Shown piece after piece: positions 8,015 to 17,513 of a stretch of 64,000 nucleotides of DNA. The DNA lies in contig JADJVH010000005.1 of assembly GCA_016716665.1 (NCBI GenBank), positions 186,001-250,000 on the forward strand. Direction: 5' to 3'. Under the pieces are notes generated by a model that did not search any database, was not told where the DNA came from, and saw only the letters and a program-made list of their open reading frames with translations. Within the stretch, counting starts at the first letter, position 1, and each line of letters begins with the position of its first letter. The position numbers were made by a program, and so were the translations under genes. The DNA is from Candidatus Opimibacter iunctus (GTDB lineage Bacteria; Bacteroidota; Bacteroidia; Chitinophagales; Saprospiraceae).

Positions 8015-8515
8015 TTACGAGTTCACCACATTCTTTAGCTCCACATTTTTATTGCGCAGATCAAGGCCTCCTTCAAGGACTGATTTAAGATTGGCGAGAT
8101 AGAACGTCCAGCCTGTCTTGCAACCCAGGTGCCAGTAATGCTTTCCCCGGTCATCTGTTGGAATATCGGACTGGACTAATTCCACAATGTTCATATCCAA
8201 TTCTTCTTTGATCGTGACCGTACATATCCCTGCTTCTCCAAAGGAAAACCGGAAATAATCTACACCATTGCAGTCCAGTATTTTTCCGAGTTCCTCTGTC
8301 TCATCCGGCCAGCCATGCCAGCGCCATGTATAGATATCACCTGGCTTGACATTCGCTTCAGACAAACGCTTAGCACCATCAGGTCTCCTGTATTCGGCCA
8401 TGCGCAAGAACCAGGATTCGATGCCCTGACGGGTGGCCCATGCTTTGTACAATGTTGCTTTGTCTGCAGCTACAGGGATGCGGACGGTAAATTGGCTCCA
8501 GTTGAATTCAGACAT
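8015..8515 (-). CDS. SRPBCC / AHSA1-type START-domain protein
   Basis: This 166-residue cytosolic protein has the AHSA1-like pattern: FTVRIPVAADKATLYKAW at the start, WRWHGWPDE in the middle and a closing helix (WTFYLANLKSVLEGG). Members bind hydrophobic ligands or act as Hsp90 co-chaperone-like proteins; the ligand is unknown. The frame extends to 8611, but that part translates the GTGAGA array, so the Met at 8515 (MSEFNWSQ) is chosen. Its neighbour is a VOC protein, a common pairing in Bacteroidota. Confidence 0.85.
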   Translation of the reverse strand: MSEFNWSQFTVRIPVAADKATLYKAWATRQGIESWFLRMAEYRRPDGAKRLSEANVKPGDIYTWRWHGWPDETEELGKILDCNGVDYFRFSFGEAGICTVTIKEELDMNIVELVQSDIPTDDRGKHYWHLGCKTGWTFYLANLKSVLEGGLDLRNKNVELKNVVNS

Positions 8516-8517
8516 GT

Positions 8518-8635
8518 GTAAGACTGTGAGACAGTAAGACAGTAAGAGGTGTGAGTGACGGGTGTGTGTGAGACGTGAGAGACGTGAGACCGTGAGAAGC
8601 GTGAGAGGCATGGGAGCTGTGAGTGAGTGTGAACA
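8518..8635. repeat. Short tandem array, GTGAGAC/GTGAGAG type
   Basis: Degenerate 7-9 bp units (GTGAGACA, GTAAGACA, GTGAGAC, GTGAGAGG) lie upstream of the SRPBCC start. The same family is at 9063-9125 and 46626-46720. Confidence 0.85.
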
Positions 8636-8638
8636 AAC

Positions 8639-8669
8639 CCCTATGCTCTCTGCCCTATGCCCTATGCCT
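8639..8669. repeat. Short tandem array, CTATGCC heptamers
   Basis: Units CTATGCT, CTGCC, CTATGCC and CTATGCC overlap the end of the VOC gene: its TAG stop (8662-8664) is formed by the array read on the minus strand. A related array lies at 39745-39776, before prfA. Confidence 0.8.
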
Positions 8670-9051
8670 TTTCTGGCACTGAATGTAAGGCAATCCGGTT
8701 CCCTTCCGTGTCAATAAACACAGCCATATAGCCATACTCCGGGGTGATCTGTGTCTTGGGGACGACGATTTTTCCACCAGCGGCCTCTATTCTGTCCAGG
8801 ACGAGTTGAACATCCGGGTTGGCATTGAGATAGATCAGGGGACCATCAGTGGAAGAAGGCTGATAAAACCCTTCCGCATACACAATAGCTCCACCAATCC
8901 CGGTCATCGGGTCATCAATGGGAAACAACCTCATCTGGAGTTGCGGCATGTCCATCGGAAAGAGCTTGAGGCCAAAGATGGTTTCATAGAACAGGGTGGC
9001 ACGATCCAGATCATTAGATGGGATTTCGAACCAGGAAATTGCATTTTGCAT
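8662..9051 (-). CDS. VOC family protein (glyoxalase/bleomycin-resistance fold)
   Basis: This 129-residue protein has the two beta-alpha-beta-beta-beta modules of the vicinal-oxygen-chelate fold: WFEIPSNDLDRATLFYETIFG at the start and MAVFIDTEGNRIALHS at the end, where Asp-Thr-Glu-Gly-Asn is the family signature. VOC proteins act as small dioxygenases, isomerases or binding proteins; the activity here is unknown. The longer frame to 9231 is repeat translation, so the Met at 9051 (MQNAISWF) is used. The stop codon derives from a CTATGCC array. Confidence 0.88.
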   Translation of the reverse strand: MQNAISWFEIPSNDLDRATLFYETIFGLKLFPMDMPQLQMRLFPIDDPMTGIGGAIVYAEGFYQPSSTDGPLIYLNANPDVQLVLDRIEAAGGKIVVPKTQITPEYGYMAVFIDTEGNRIALHSVPEKA

Positions 9052-9062
9052 AGTTATGTATT

Positions 9063-9125
9063 TCGTGAGAATCGTGAGAACTTGAGAATCGTGAGAACGT
9101 GAGATGTGTGTGTGATGAGTGTGGG
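9063..9125. repeat. Short tandem array, GTGAGAA type
   Basis: Units such as CGTGAGAAT, CGTGAGAAC, TTGAGAAT and CGTGAGATG lie directly upstream of the VOC start. It is a relative of the arrays at 8518-8635 and 46626-46720. Confidence 0.8.
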
Positions 9126-9143
9126 TCTTAGCTTCCTGCTTCC

Positions 9144-9188
9144 TAATAGCTGATAGCTGATAGCTGATAGCTGATAGCTGATAGCTTT
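9144..9188. repeat. Short tandem array, TGATAGC heptamer
   Basis: Five near-perfect copies of TGATAGC follow a TAATAGC unit. Its reverse translation produces SYQLSAI repeats in a spurious extended frame. Each unit holds TGA and TAG. Confidence 0.9.
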
Positions 9189-9390
9189 TAAAGATAGTGA
9201 AAAACGAAAAACAACGGGTTCGCCTGACCACCCTAAAATCGCTGAATCACCCCAAAATATCGCCTAAATGCATCATGGATTTCGCTAGCGGAAACAGGTT
9301 GTTTCTTTCGTTGATCTGTAAGTGGTTAGCCAATCGTTGTTAACCAATGCATTTGGGATATGTTTTTCTGCTGGAATCCCGTGAATTCCC

Positions 9391-9398
9391 TATTTTTG
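9391..9398 (+). promoter_or_regulatory. Candidate -7 box TATTTTTG for the metalloprotease gene
   Basis: This matches TAnnTTTG 100 bp upstream of the protease ATG. No good TTG box was seen at the expected spacing, so it is a weak call. Confidence 0.35.
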
Positions 9399-9497
9399 TA
9401 ACCTCCTCCCCTTAAAGATCATTCTGCACCCACCCTGGAAGTACTGATGCTGTCAATTCCCTTGACCGGGCATTCTTTTTGCTATTGAGACACTGCT

Positions 9498-12400
9498 ATG
9501 AGAACAATTTCGCTGGTATTGCTTTTCCTTGCTTTTGCACTTTCAGGTGCGTTGGCTCAGAAACCTGTTGCTTCAAAGACTATGGCTGTCTTCAGGAGCC
9601 ATCAGCCTGAAACATTTGCCTTGTTTAATCCTGCCACTCCGTCCAAGGAGGAAGCACGTCAATATGTAGACCAGTCTTTTAGCCTGACCATCCGGCCTGA
9701 GGTATTGGATGCCTTGCGTAAGGCCAATGCCGGGCTGATACACCTTCAACTGCCTAGCCCGGTAAATATATCCCTGGACCTCTATCGTGCAGATGTCTTC
9801 AGTCATGAGGCTATGATCACCACCACAGACGGGCGCACTTTTGCACCGGATAGTGATTACCGGTTTTACCGTGGCATGATCAGCGGAAATCCAAATTCCC
9901 TTGCTATAGTCAGTGTTTTGGATGCTGACGTCCAGATACTCTTTGCGGATGACAATGGTAACAAGCGGATCCAGCCTACCCCGGATGGCAAGTATATCCT
10001 GTTTGATGATGCCGACATTCGCCTCCCCAAAAACCTCAACTGCTTTGTGGACGAATCAGGTGATCTCAATCCACTTGAAGATTCAGATGACCTCCCCAAT
10101 CGATTACTCACCGGCAATTGCGTAGAAGTCTATGTCGAGTGTGACTACAAATCATACCAGGATAACGGATCAAGTGTCCCCAATACTGAAGCATGGGTGG
10201 CTGCCCTATGGAATGAAGTCATCACCCTCTATGAAAATGAAAATATCCCGGTCGCTGTGTCTGATGTCCTGGTCTATACATCAACAGATCCTTTTGCCGG
10301 GCTCAATACCACCAGTGCTATGCTCAGTGCATTCAGGGCACACATAGATACACTCACCTATGATGGAAGGCTGGCCCATCTGCTTAGTACCCGCGGCCTC
10401 GGTGGTGGCATTGCTTATCTTGATGTCCTATGTTCTAATTCCAACCAGGTTGCAGTAAGCACTAGCCTGAGTACTAACATAGTGCCCTTCCCTACTTTTT
10501 CCTGGAGTGTCGAATGCGTCACACATGAAATGGGACACAACATGGGATCTCCACATACACATGCCTGTGCCTGGAATGGAAATAGCACAGCCATTGATGG
10601 TTGCGGACCGACAGCAGGATATAGTGAAGGCTGCACAGCGGCGCTGCCTGTATCCGGTACGATCATGAGTTATTGTCATTTGGTCGCAGGTGTAGGTATC
10701 AATTTTAATAATGGATTTGGACCTCAGCCAGGTGATCTGATACGCAACAGATACAACAATGCATCCTGCAATACCGGGACATGCGGACCACCACTGTGTA
10801 CATCGCTTACACTACCACTTCCTGGCGCCACCAATGTGGATATCAACCAGGATTTATTCTGGGCCAGCGCTGACGGAGCAGATGGATACAGACTGACGAT
10901 CGGTACCACACCTACCAATGCAAGTATCCTCAACAATGTGGATGTTGGCCTGGTGACCACATACAACCCCGTCAATCCATTGCCCTTTAATACTACGATC
11001 TATGTCAAAATAGTGCCGTACAATACGAGTGGAGATGCGACAGGATGTACTAACCAATCCTTTACCACAGAGAGTAATGTGGCTCCTTCCTGTACGAGCC
11101 TTACCTACCCGGTCAATGGTGCTACGGGCATTTCCGCAGATGTAGTATTGACGTGGGCTCATTCAACAGGGAACCAGACCGGATATAAGATTTCTATCGG
11201 GACTACACTCAATGGCACTCAGATCCTCAATCTGCTTAACGTAGGAAATGTAACGTCGTATGATCATCCTACTTCCTATCCTTATGGTACAACACTATAT
11301 GTGAAGATTACCCCATATTGGGCAGGTGGGGATATCAATGGCTGCGCCTCCCAGAGTTTTACCACAGTAGTGCCTGTAGCCGGAGATTTTTGCAGCATGG
11401 CGATCAACCTGCCATGTGGTGCCTCTATATCAGGTTCAACCATTGGCGCTCTACCTGATACAGGATTACCTTTTTGTGGCACCGCTATTGAAGCTCCAGG
11501 TATCTGGTACACATTTACCGGAGACGGCACCAATGCAGTCATCGCTACCTGCGCACAATACAGTTATGATACCCAACTCAATGCGTACCAGGGCACATGC
11601 AGCAGCCTGACCTGTGTGACGGGTATAGATGATTTTTGCTACACGGGTAGCCTTATTTCTTTCCCTACTGTAGCAGGCACCACGTATTACATCTTAGTGC
11701 AGGGATGGGGTGGAGAGCAAGGTACATTTACACTGACCCGCACGTGTTACACTGGCCCGTTCTATTGCACGTCCTCTGGAAGGGATGCCCGCTTTGAGTG
11801 GATACAGAATGTCACCTTCGCAGGTGATGTCAATCCTTCCGGTACCGCTTCCTATACAGACAATACCACGCCACCCATTACAGTCTCCAGAGGAGGTACC
11901 TATGCAATCCAGGTGACTCCTGGCTTTCTGCAAGGCACACGCAATGAATATTACAAAGTGTGGATTGATTATAACCACGATGGAGATTTTGCAGATGCGG
12001 GCGAGCAGGTGTTTTCAGCAGGCCCTACCACATCAGCTGTTTCGGGAAATATTACGATCCCGGTCACGGCCAGCAACGAAACAACAAGGATGAGAGTGTC
12101 CATGCGCTATAATGCCACTCCTGCCTCTTCGTGCGGAACCTACGATAACGGAGAGGTTGAAGACTATGCGCTCAACATTAAGTGTAATCTGGTCACCAGC
12201 ACCACGGATTCAGGTAACGGATCACTACGTAGTGTTGCCATCTGTGTCAGTGATGGTGAAGATGTATTATTTGCTCCCTCGCTCAACAACCAGACAATCT
12301 CCGTCACCCAAAGCCAGATCGTAGCTGATGGTATCTGGAAGTGGATGGCTGCAGCCGGAAGTAATATTACTATTCAGGCCGTAGGGATCAACAGAATATT

Positions 12401-12602
12401 GAGTGTACCTGCCGGGTTTTCTGCGGAAATACAAAACCTTAAATTTGTCGGAGGCACAGCGACTAATGGGAGCGCGATAGACAATGCCGGCACATTGATA
12501 CTGCGTGATTGTGATGTCCGGCCAGCGGTCAATTCAGGTACAGTACCACTTAGGAATACCGGCAGTACCAATCTGTACGGAAACACATTTATCAGGTATT
12601 GA
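9498..12602 (+). CDS. Secreted M12-type zinc metalloprotease with GEVED domain
   Basis: This 1034-residue exported protein has a signal peptide (LLFLAFALSGALAQ) and a propeptide, then a reprolysin-like catalytic domain with zinc motif HEMGHNMGSPH (about residues 344-354) and a downstream Met-turn candidate (GTIMSYCH). Two fibronectin-like repeats follow (CTSLTLPLPGATNV, CTSLTYPVNGATGI), then a PPC-like domain (APGIWYTFTGDG), a GEVED domain ending GEVEDYALNI, and a CSLREA-like beta-helical start. The protein stops without a T9SS sorting domain, unusual for this architecture and 3 bp from a convergent gene. It probably digests extracellular protein. The catalytic assignment is confident; specificity is unknown. 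Confidence 0.9.
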   Translation: MRTISLVLLFLAFALSGALAQKPVASKTMAVFRSHQPETFALFNPATPSKEEARQYVDQSFSLTIRPEVLDALRKANAGLIHLQLPSPVNISLDLYRADVFSHEAMITTTDGRTFAPDSDYRFYRGMISGNPNSLAIVSVLDADVQILFADDNGNKRIQPTPDGKYILFDDADIRLPKNLNCFVDESGDLNPLEDSDDLPNRLLTGNCVEVYVECDYKSYQDNGSSVPNTEAWVAALWNEVITLYENENIPVAVSDVLVYTSTDPFAGLNTTSAMLSAFRAHIDTLTYDGRLAHLLSTRGLGGGIAYLDVLCSNSNQVAVSTSLSTNIVPFPTFSWSVECVTHEMGHNMGSPHTHACAWNGNSTAIDGCGPTAGYSEGCTAALPVSGTIMSYCHLVAGVGINFNNGFGPQPGDLIRNRYNNASCNTGTCGPPLCTSLTLPLPGATNVDINQDLFWASADGADGYRLTIGTTPTNASILNNVDVGLVTTYNPVNPLPFNTTIYVKIVPYNTSGDATGCTNQSFTTESNVAPSCTSLTYPVNGATGISADVVLTWAHSTGNQTGYKISIGTTLNGTQILNLLNVGNVTSYDHPTSYPYGTTLYVKITPYWAGGDINGCASQSFTTVVPVAGDFCSMAINLPCGASISGSTIGALPDTGLPFCGTAIEAPGIWYTFTGDGTNAVIATCAQYSYDTQLNAYQGTCSSLTCVTGIDDFCYTGSLISFPTVAGTTYYILVQGWGGEQGTFTLTRTCYTGPFYCTSSGRDARFEWIQNVTFAGDVNPSGTASYTDNTTPPITVSRGGTYAIQVTPGFLQGTRNEYYKVWIDYNHDGDFADAGEQVFSAGPTTSAVSGNITIPVTASNETTRMRVSMRYNATPASSCGTYDNGEVEDYALNIKCNLVTSTTDSGNGSLRSVAICVSDGEDVLFAPSLNNQTISVTQSQIVADGIWKWMAAAGSNITIQAVGINRILSVPAGFSAEIQNLKFVGGTATNGSAIDNAGTLILRDCDVRPAVNSGTVPLRNTGSTNLYGNTFIRY

Positions 12603-12605
12603 TCC

Positions 12606-13541
12606 TTATTCGACTTCCTCGACCACAAAGAAACCATCGTCTCCCAGGGCCTGGTATTTTGGCATGAGCATCAGTCCGTCTACCGGGCACAGCACCGGCC
12701 CATGCTCATTATGAGCTACCGCATACCCTGCCTTTAATGGCTGGAAATTCTTGTACCCTGGATTCATCACAAACTGCTCACCTGGAGCGATCCGATAATG
12801 ATAGATCAGTTTTGTCACCTTGGGCAGGCCGGCAGACATGCGGATCAGCATGCCGTCATGGCGATGATCCACATCACGTGAATCGACGGATCCGATAGTG
12901 CGCATACAATTGACAATGGCGGCAGCGGTCCTGAACACGCTCTCCGGATCATTGTGCTGACCGGCTTCAAAGACAATGCAAAAAGCATCTTGCTCAGGCC
13001 TGTTGAAATAACTCAGTGTGGTTCCTTTAAGATTTTCAGTAAACCCCTGGATCACCGGGGCATGTAGCCCTTTGGCCAGCTTACTGCTCATATGATCATC
13101 AGCAGCAATGGTAAATATCCCACCATCTGCAGTGGTCGTGTGCAGGTCAAGGATCAGCGAAGCGGAGGGCTTGTATTTTCGTTTTTCCTCTTCGATGGTG
13201 CGTATCAGGTCGAGACATTCAAGGTCTTCGGGAGCCCGCAATTCCTCAGCAGTGGAGGTGATGCGTTCCACTTCTTCCTTGAGCAACATCCTGTTGAGAT
13301 CCCTGTCGATAAAACGCTTTTGCTTGCGGATGGCCTGCAGATTGCCATGGATACCGATAAAGGATCCATGGTAGCGAAAGCCGGGATTGAAATCTTTTTC
13401 AATACTCAGCAACCTGAATACTTCTTTAATTGCCATGATGCCCGCAGGTTCATTGCCATGCATACCACCGATACATATCAGCAGCGGCCCTTTGTCAGCC
13501 CCATCATAACGGTCAATGATCCTGCCTTCCATCGCTGGCAA
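12606..13541 (-). CDS. Succinylglutamate desuccinylase / aspartoacylase family zinc hydrolase
   Basis: This 311-residue M14-like carboxypeptidase-fold enzyme shows the zinc motif HGNEPAG (about residues 29-35), a DRDLNR segment and DLHTT, which supplies the third zinc ligand. Family members cleave N-acyl groups from amino acids such as N-acetylaspartate or N-succinylglutamate. No arginine-catabolism genes are adjacent, so the substrate is not inferable. It is convergent with the metalloprotease gene, the stop codons being 3 bp apart. Confidence 0.85.
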   Translation of the reverse strand: MPAMEGRIIDRYDGADKGPLLICIGGMHGNEPAGIMAIKEVFRLLSIEKDFNPGFRYHGSFIGIHGNLQAIRKQKRFIDRDLNRMLLKEEVERITSTAEELRAPEDLECLDLIRTIEEEKRKYKPSASLILDLHTTTADGGIFTIAADDHMSSKLAKGLHAPVIQGFTENLKGTTLSYFNRPEQDAFCIVFEAGQHNDPESVFRTAAAIVNCMRTIGSVDSRDVDHRHDGMLIRMSAGLPKVTKLIYHYRIAPGEQFVMNPGYKNFQPLKAGYAVAHNEHGPVLCPVDGLMLMPKYQALGDDGFFVVEEVE

Positions 13542-13760
13542 TGATACTAAAGAGAAATGAATCTATAGCAACTTATTCCCCAGATAAAGGCTGGAAACAT
13601 TCCAGATAATTTTAAAAATACTCGCCTCTGGGTGGATGTCCATCTGCATATAGGCAGGGGCCAAAGGGATATTATTAACAACAGCTGCACTATACAAGGC
13701 CCTATCTTTGGAGAAAATGGAGCCTTGGGAAATCACCCAATGCAATAAATTCTATAACCA

Positions 13761-14114
13761 ATGATACCAATACAAAAGCTTTTTATGGTGACCGCTGCGA
13801 TGATGGTGACAAGTATTACTGCCAGTCATGCACAGATCAATCATGCTAAGACAGAGACCGTCCATGTATGGGGCAATTGCGGTATGTGTGAGACAACGAT
13901 TGAAACCAGCGCGCTTAAAAAGAATGAGGCCACGGCAGATTGGAACAGAGAATCAAAAATGGCTGTTATCACCTACGATAGTACAAAGACCGAACTCAAA
14001 GATGTGCTCAAACGCATTGCAGATGCCGGCTATGACAATGAAATGTATACGGCCCCGGATAAGGCATATAGCAAGTTGCATATGTGCTGCCAGTATGAGC
14101 GCAAACCGCAATAA
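13761..14114 (+). CDS. Exported heavy-metal-associated (HMA) domain protein
   Basis: This 117-residue protein has a signal peptide ending ITASHAQ and one HMA/MerP-like ferredoxin fold. The metal site is GNCGMCETTIE (Cys40, Cys43), and DAGYDNEMY near the end is the usual second motif. It probably binds Cu+ or a similar soft metal in the periplasm. A C-terminal CC pair (HMCCQYE) could add ligands. No metal ATPase is adjacent. A hairpin terminator follows. Confidence 0.88.
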   Translation: MIPIQKLFMVTAAMMVTSITASHAQINHAKTETVHVWGNCGMCETTIETSALKKNEATADWNRESKMAVITYDSTKTELKDVLKRIADAGYDNEMYTAPDKAYSKLHMCCQYERKPQ

Positions 14115-14135
14115 TTAAAATTGCTCCAACAGGTT

Positions 14136-14174
14136 AAAAAAAAAGAGCCCCACATCCGTGGAGCTCTTTTTTTA
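14136..14174. terminator. Bidirectional hairpin terminator
   Basis: The arms GAGCCCCAC and GTGGAGCTC surround a 4-nt loop, with an A-run before and a T-run after. It sits between convergent genes, and the stem pairs better (G-U) on the minus strand. Confidence 0.85.
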
Positions 14175-14202
14175 TGTTACCCTTTCAGGGCGAAGTAGTC
14201 AT

Positions 14203-17112
14203 TTAGTTTGAAATTGTGATCTGCATCGCTTTCCTGCTGAGGCCATTGGTGACAGACAGGATGTAAAGACCTGGCTGAAGGGGATTGACCCTCAGTACTT
14301 CCTGCTGTATGCCCTTAGACAGTAAGCCGGTGTAGAGGGCATAAACCCTGTTACCGTTTAGGTCATACAACTCAAACTTGACAGTTGAAGCTTCATCCAG
14401 GGCATATTCAATCAATACATCTTCACTGGCCGGATTGGTATAGCGGATGATGCTGAAATCTTCAACCAATGAACTGGCAGTGTTCGCAGCCGGAGACTGG
14501 AATTCGTTCATCGCATTGTAGTTGATTTCTTCCCAACCTAATTGATATACAACAGTCAGGCAGAATTGATCGCTGCATTCAGTCGTAGTATCTGTGATCG
14601 TGAGGCATACCGTGTAGATTCCGGGCTCTCCGTAATCATGTTGCGGGTTTTCCTGATCAGAGGTTTCGCCATCGCCAAACTCCCAGAACCAGTCAGTATA
14701 TGGAGTTGTTCCCGTCGAGTTGTTGTTGAAAAACACAACCCCTTCTTCATTGGTCTCAAAAGAGAATGAAGCCTGGCACTCTTCAGGGCCATTGATGGTG
14801 ACCAGATGACATATGGTGCTGGTGCATTCATTATTATCTGTTATGGTCAGACAAACTTCATATGCACCTGGAGCTTCGTATGTATGATAAGGTGCTGATC
14901 CGTCTCCGGTATGTCCGTCACCGAAGTTCCAGCTGTATGAAGTGATATCATGATCGCTGGTGGAGGTACTGTGGAAATGGATCTGGAATGTATTTGGAAT
15001 CTGTTCCCAGTTGAAGCTGGCATGACATCCGCTCTCTAAGCCCTGAATGGTCACCTCATGGCACTCAGTGCTGGTACATCCGGTATTGTCTGTGATGGTC
15101 AGGCAGACCACATACGTTCCTGGTACTTCATAACCATGGTATGGATCGAAACCATCGCCTTCACTTCCATCGCCAAACGTCCAGTGGTAAGATACAATAT
15201 CATGTGCACTGGTAGAGGTGCTGTGAAAATGGATCTGTTGAGTACCAGGGATTTGTTCCCAGGTGAAATTGGCATGACAACCTTCAGCGCCCTGCACTGT
15301 GACTTCATGGCATATTGTGCTGGTACAACCTGAATTGTCTGTGATGGTCAGGCAGACCAGATAAACACCTGCACTATCGTACGTATGATACGGTGCGGAA
15401 CCATCCCCTTCATGTCCATCACCGAAATTCCAGCTGTAGGAAGTGATATCATTTTCGCTCGTGGAGGTACTGTGGAAATGAATCTGCAGGGAATTGGTGA
15501 GTTGCTCCCAGTTGAACTGTGCATGACATCCTTCAACGCCTTGAACAGTGACTTCATGACAGATCTCGCTTACACAACCTGTATTGTCTTCGATACGCAG
15601 GCAGACAACATAAGTGCCAGGTACTTCATATGTATGGTAAGGATCAAATCCAACACCCTCATGTCCGTCACCGAAGTGCCATCCGTATGAAATGATATCA
15701 TGTGAACTGGTAGACGTACTGTGAAAATGGATCTGGTATGTATTCGGGATTTGCTCCCATGTGAAATCAGCGTGACAATCGGACTCAACACCTTGCACAG
15801 TGACCTCATGGCATTCTGTACTTGTGCAGCCTGTATTGTCTGTAATGGTCAGGCAAACCACATAGGTGCCAGGTGTTTCGTACGTATGATATGGATTTGC
15901 TCCATCCCCTTCATGTCCGTCGCCAAAGTTCCAGCTATAGGAGGTGATATCATGCTCACTGGTCGAGGTGCTATGAAAATGTATTTGTTGTGTGCCAGGA
16001 ATTTGCTCCCAGGTAAAATTGGCACTGCAATCTGAGCCAATAGGCTCTATAGTGACCTAGTGGCATTCTGTACTGCTACAGCCTGCATTGTCTGTAATGG
16101 TCAGGCAAACCACATACGTGCCGGGTGTTTCATACGTATGGTATGGATTAGCTCCGTCACCTTCATGATTGTCGCCAAAATTCCAACTGTATGATATGAT
16201 ATCATGCTCACTGGTCGAGGTGCTGTGGAAATGAATTTGCTGTGTGCCGGGGATTTGCTCCCAGGTAAAATTGGCATTGCAACCTGAGCCCGGAGCTGTA
16301 ACGGTTACTTCGTGACATACATCACTCACGCAACCTGCTTCATTGGTGATGATCAGGCACACGAGGTAGGTGCCGGGTTCAAGATAAGTATGGGTAGGGT
16401 TGGCACCATCTCCGGTATTACCATCTCCGAAGTTCCACTGAAAGGAGACGATCTCATGATCGCTGGTTGAGGTATTGGTAAAGTCAACCTGGAGTGTCCC
16501 GGTAAATTGCTCCCAGGTAAAGGCTGCATTACATTCAGAAGGTAGAGGAAGAACGGTCACTTCATGACAGATGTCATCTACACAACCAGTGTTGTCTGTG
16601 ATGGTCAGACAGACCAGATAGGTGCCTGACGAATCGTATGTGTGATAGGGGGCTGAACCATCACCAGAGTGTCCGTCACCGAAATTCCACTGGTAGGAAG
16701 TGATATCATGCGAGCTGGTCGAGGTGCTGTGAAAATGGATCTGCAGCGTATTGGTCAGTTGTTCCCAATTGAATTGAGCATTACATCCTGGCGCAACCGG
16801 TTGCACGGTCACTTCATGGCACACGTCATCCACACATCCGAAATTGTCTGTGATAGTCAGGCAGACCAGGTAGGTCCCGGCTGTCTCATAGGTGTGGTAT
16901 GGATTGGCTCCGTCACTGGTATGGGTATCCCCAAAAGTCCAGGCATAGGACACGATATCGTGCTCGCTGGTAGACTGACTGGAGTTAAAATGGATCTGCA
17001 GCGTACCAGGGATTTGTTCCCACGTGAAAGCCGCATTGCACTGTGCATGTATGGTTGTTGAGGCCAGAGACAGCACGAAGAAAGAGAGGGAGAGAAGTAA
17101 AGCTTTTTTCAT
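14203..17112 (-). CDS. Secreted ten-PKD-repeat protein with T9SS sorting domain, interrupted by an amber codon
   Basis: This is a single reading frame of about 970 codons: a signal peptide (ASTTIHAQ), ten PKD domains of about 83 residues and a C-terminal T9SS type A domain (IRYTNPASEDVLIEYALDE, then LQPGLYILSV). Nine repeats are nearly identical (TWEQIPGTQQIHFHSTSTS, WNFGDGHEGDG, PYHTYETPGTYVVCLTI); the tenth is divergent. The frame holds one TAG (16057-16059), where every sibling repeat has a Glu codon (CHEVTV), so a single G-to-T change explains it. The frame stays open on both sides. PKD proteins of this sort are surface adhesin or glycan-binding modules. Whether the stop is real, read through or an error is unresolved. 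Confidence 0.85.
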
Positions 17113-17267
17113 AGCTGGGTTGAGTTTTGAAATACAATAAATCCGGGGGGATTTAGCATTAAAGATACCATTCTCCTATATCCGCTGCCTATGGTGATGA
17201 GATTAGCCGCATAGGTTAAAATGTATGCCTTTGGATAAAGTGATACCGAAGCCGAAAATCTGCCTGG

Positions 17268-17310
17268 CCCGCTCGGGCCAATGGCCGTTGCAGGAGTTTG
17301 CTCCTGCAAC
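17268..17310. repeat. Hairpin pair in a 400-bp intergenic region
   Basis: GCCCG-CT-CGGGC (17268-17279) is followed by a perfect 10-bp stem, GTTGCAGGAG-TTTG-CTCCTGCAAC (17287-17310). No T-tract follows. It is REP-like or a transcript-end structure. The rest of 17113-17513 shows no gene. Confidence 0.7.
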
Positions 17311-17513
17311 TGTGAGCGTTTCATTTTGGATTCCCTATTGGAATTTTAAGGTATTGTGATTGCAGAGCAACTCCTGCCAGGCCCTGGGGGCCAGACTGAA
17401 TATTACTTACAGCATTCCTTTTTAAAGAAATGACAAAGAAAGGCCCATATATTTCTGATCAGATTCATGCAAGTAAAGGGTGCCTCAAAGAGGTTTTTTA
17501 AAATGTATAAAGA

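Noticed and set aside
8516..8611. N-terminal extension of the SRPBCC reading frame
   Set aside because: It translates the GTGAGA tandem array; the Met at 8515 gives the family-like N-terminus.
9052..9231. N-terminal extension of the VOC frame with SYQLSAI repeats
   Set aside because: It is translation of the TGATAGC and GTGAGA arrays; homologous sequence begins at 9051.
13563..13745. Small 60-residue minus-strand frame before the HMA gene
   Set aside because: No signal, domain or ribosome-binding context was recognised, and it fills the divergent promoter region.
14203..17112. Antisense reading frames across the PKD repeats
   Set aside because: They recur in register with the DNA repeats and resemble no family; they are shadows of the coding strand.
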